DNA of 10,380 nucleotides, taken from NCBI GenBank assembly GCA_029310945.1, contig JARJFC010000084.1:1-10380 (forward strand). Direction: 5' to 3'. Positions 10,111 through 10,380 of the stretch are shown here, one piece after another. Position 1 is the stretch's first letter; every line of letters begins with the position of its first letter. A program made the translations under genes and the position numbers. The stretch is from Leptospira sp. 96542. GTDB lineage: Bacteria; Spirochaetota; Leptospiria; Leptospirales; Leptospiraceae. The notes under the pieces were generated by a model. The model was given only the letters and a program-made list of their open reading frames with translations, made no database searches and had not been told where the DNA came from.

Positions 10111-10332
10111 TCAAGGCACTGACCCCAGAGCTTCATCCAGGCTCAGGCACTGGCTTTGAAGCGTGAAACCATCGGCGTGCGCCGCGCAGCCGCAGACCGG
10201 GAGCCTGGAGTCTGGTAAGCGGATATCGGCGGGAATGGAACCGCGGCCGTGGCTATAGGATGAAGTTAAGGTAACATAAAATAAACTAAATACAAAAAAG
10301 ACAGTTAGTTTGGTAGTGGTGGTGAATTTCAT
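10111..10332 (-). CDS. Putative small exported host protein (73 aa)
   Basis: The start MKFTTTTKLTVFFVFSLFYV looks like a signal peptide (Lys, hydrophobic core, then TLTSSYS before a possible cleavage site). AGAGGA lies 5 nt before the ATG at 10332. The remaining ~45 residues include two cysteines (VCGCAAHAD) and are not recognised. It lies outside the right att site in AT-richer DNA, so it is assigned to the host. The short length and different composition of the two halves mean it could be a remnant. Confidence 0.4.
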   Translation of the reverse strand: MKFTTTTKLTVFFVFSLFYVTLTSSYSHGRGSIPADIRLPDSRLPVCGCAAHADGFTLQSQCLSLDEALGSVP

Positions 10333-10380
10333 TTTATCCTCTTTTATTCAGCAAAAATTCGGTTTCTAATGCAATTGTAT

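Noticed and set aside
10050..10166. + strand frame ending GIKALTPELHPGSGTGFEA
   Set aside because: It looks protein-like but has no start codon and follows an in-frame stop at 10047-10049; at most a host gene remnant.

Overview
The window holds what looks like a complete, compact provirus of a tailless, internal-membrane virus related to corticovirus PM2. It is about 9.73 kb long, lies between 17-bp direct repeats at 301-317 and 10035-10051, and has short pieces of host DNA on both sides. High GC, dense gene packing, GTG/ATG starts with good Shine-Dalgarno (SD) sites, and regulators of the DUF3653/DUF3693 kind point to a high-GC Beta- or Gammaproteobacterium. The species cannot be read from the sequence.

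Layout. Host DNA (1-300) carries the end of a His-rich protein gene, hairpins and the left att site. Inside the element the + strand carries a DUF3653-like regulator at 401. A leftward late operon of 18 genes runs from 7581 down to 693. In transcription order it encodes a small basic protein, a zinc-ribbon protein, a membrane protein, the genome-packaging ATPase, a 43-aa membrane peptide, the double-jelly-roll major capsid protein, two small C-anchored membrane proteins, a GNAT-like protein, a third C-anchored membrane protein, a putative vertex protein, a tail-collar spike protein, a Tfa-like protein and a five-gene lysis cassette (transglycosylase, two small proteins, 3TM holin, spanin-like protein). 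Many neighbours overlap by 4 nt (ATGA).

A 432-bp intergenic region (7582-8013) with palindromes and a terminator separates the late operon from a leftward early operon (9426 to 8014), which ends in a winged-helix protein. A + strand membrane-protein ORF (8466-8783) lies antisense inside that operon. The control region 9427-9631 has three 15-bp operators at exact 18-bp spacing next to the promoter of a rightward Cro/C1-type repressor (9632-10054).

Main observation: the att core lies inside the 3' end of the repressor gene. If the element is circularised in silico through the repeats, the repressor frame stays open for 26 more codons (318-395) and stops 2 nt before the ATG of the DUF3653-like gene at 401. 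Integration would therefore shorten the repressor from 166 to 140 residues and uncouple the second regulator from it. The same logic is known as integration-dependent immunity in some tailed mycobacteriophages. No integrase gene is visible, and the att site has a partly dif-like 11-6-11 layout, so host XerC/XerD may do the recombination. No known replication initiator was recognised either.
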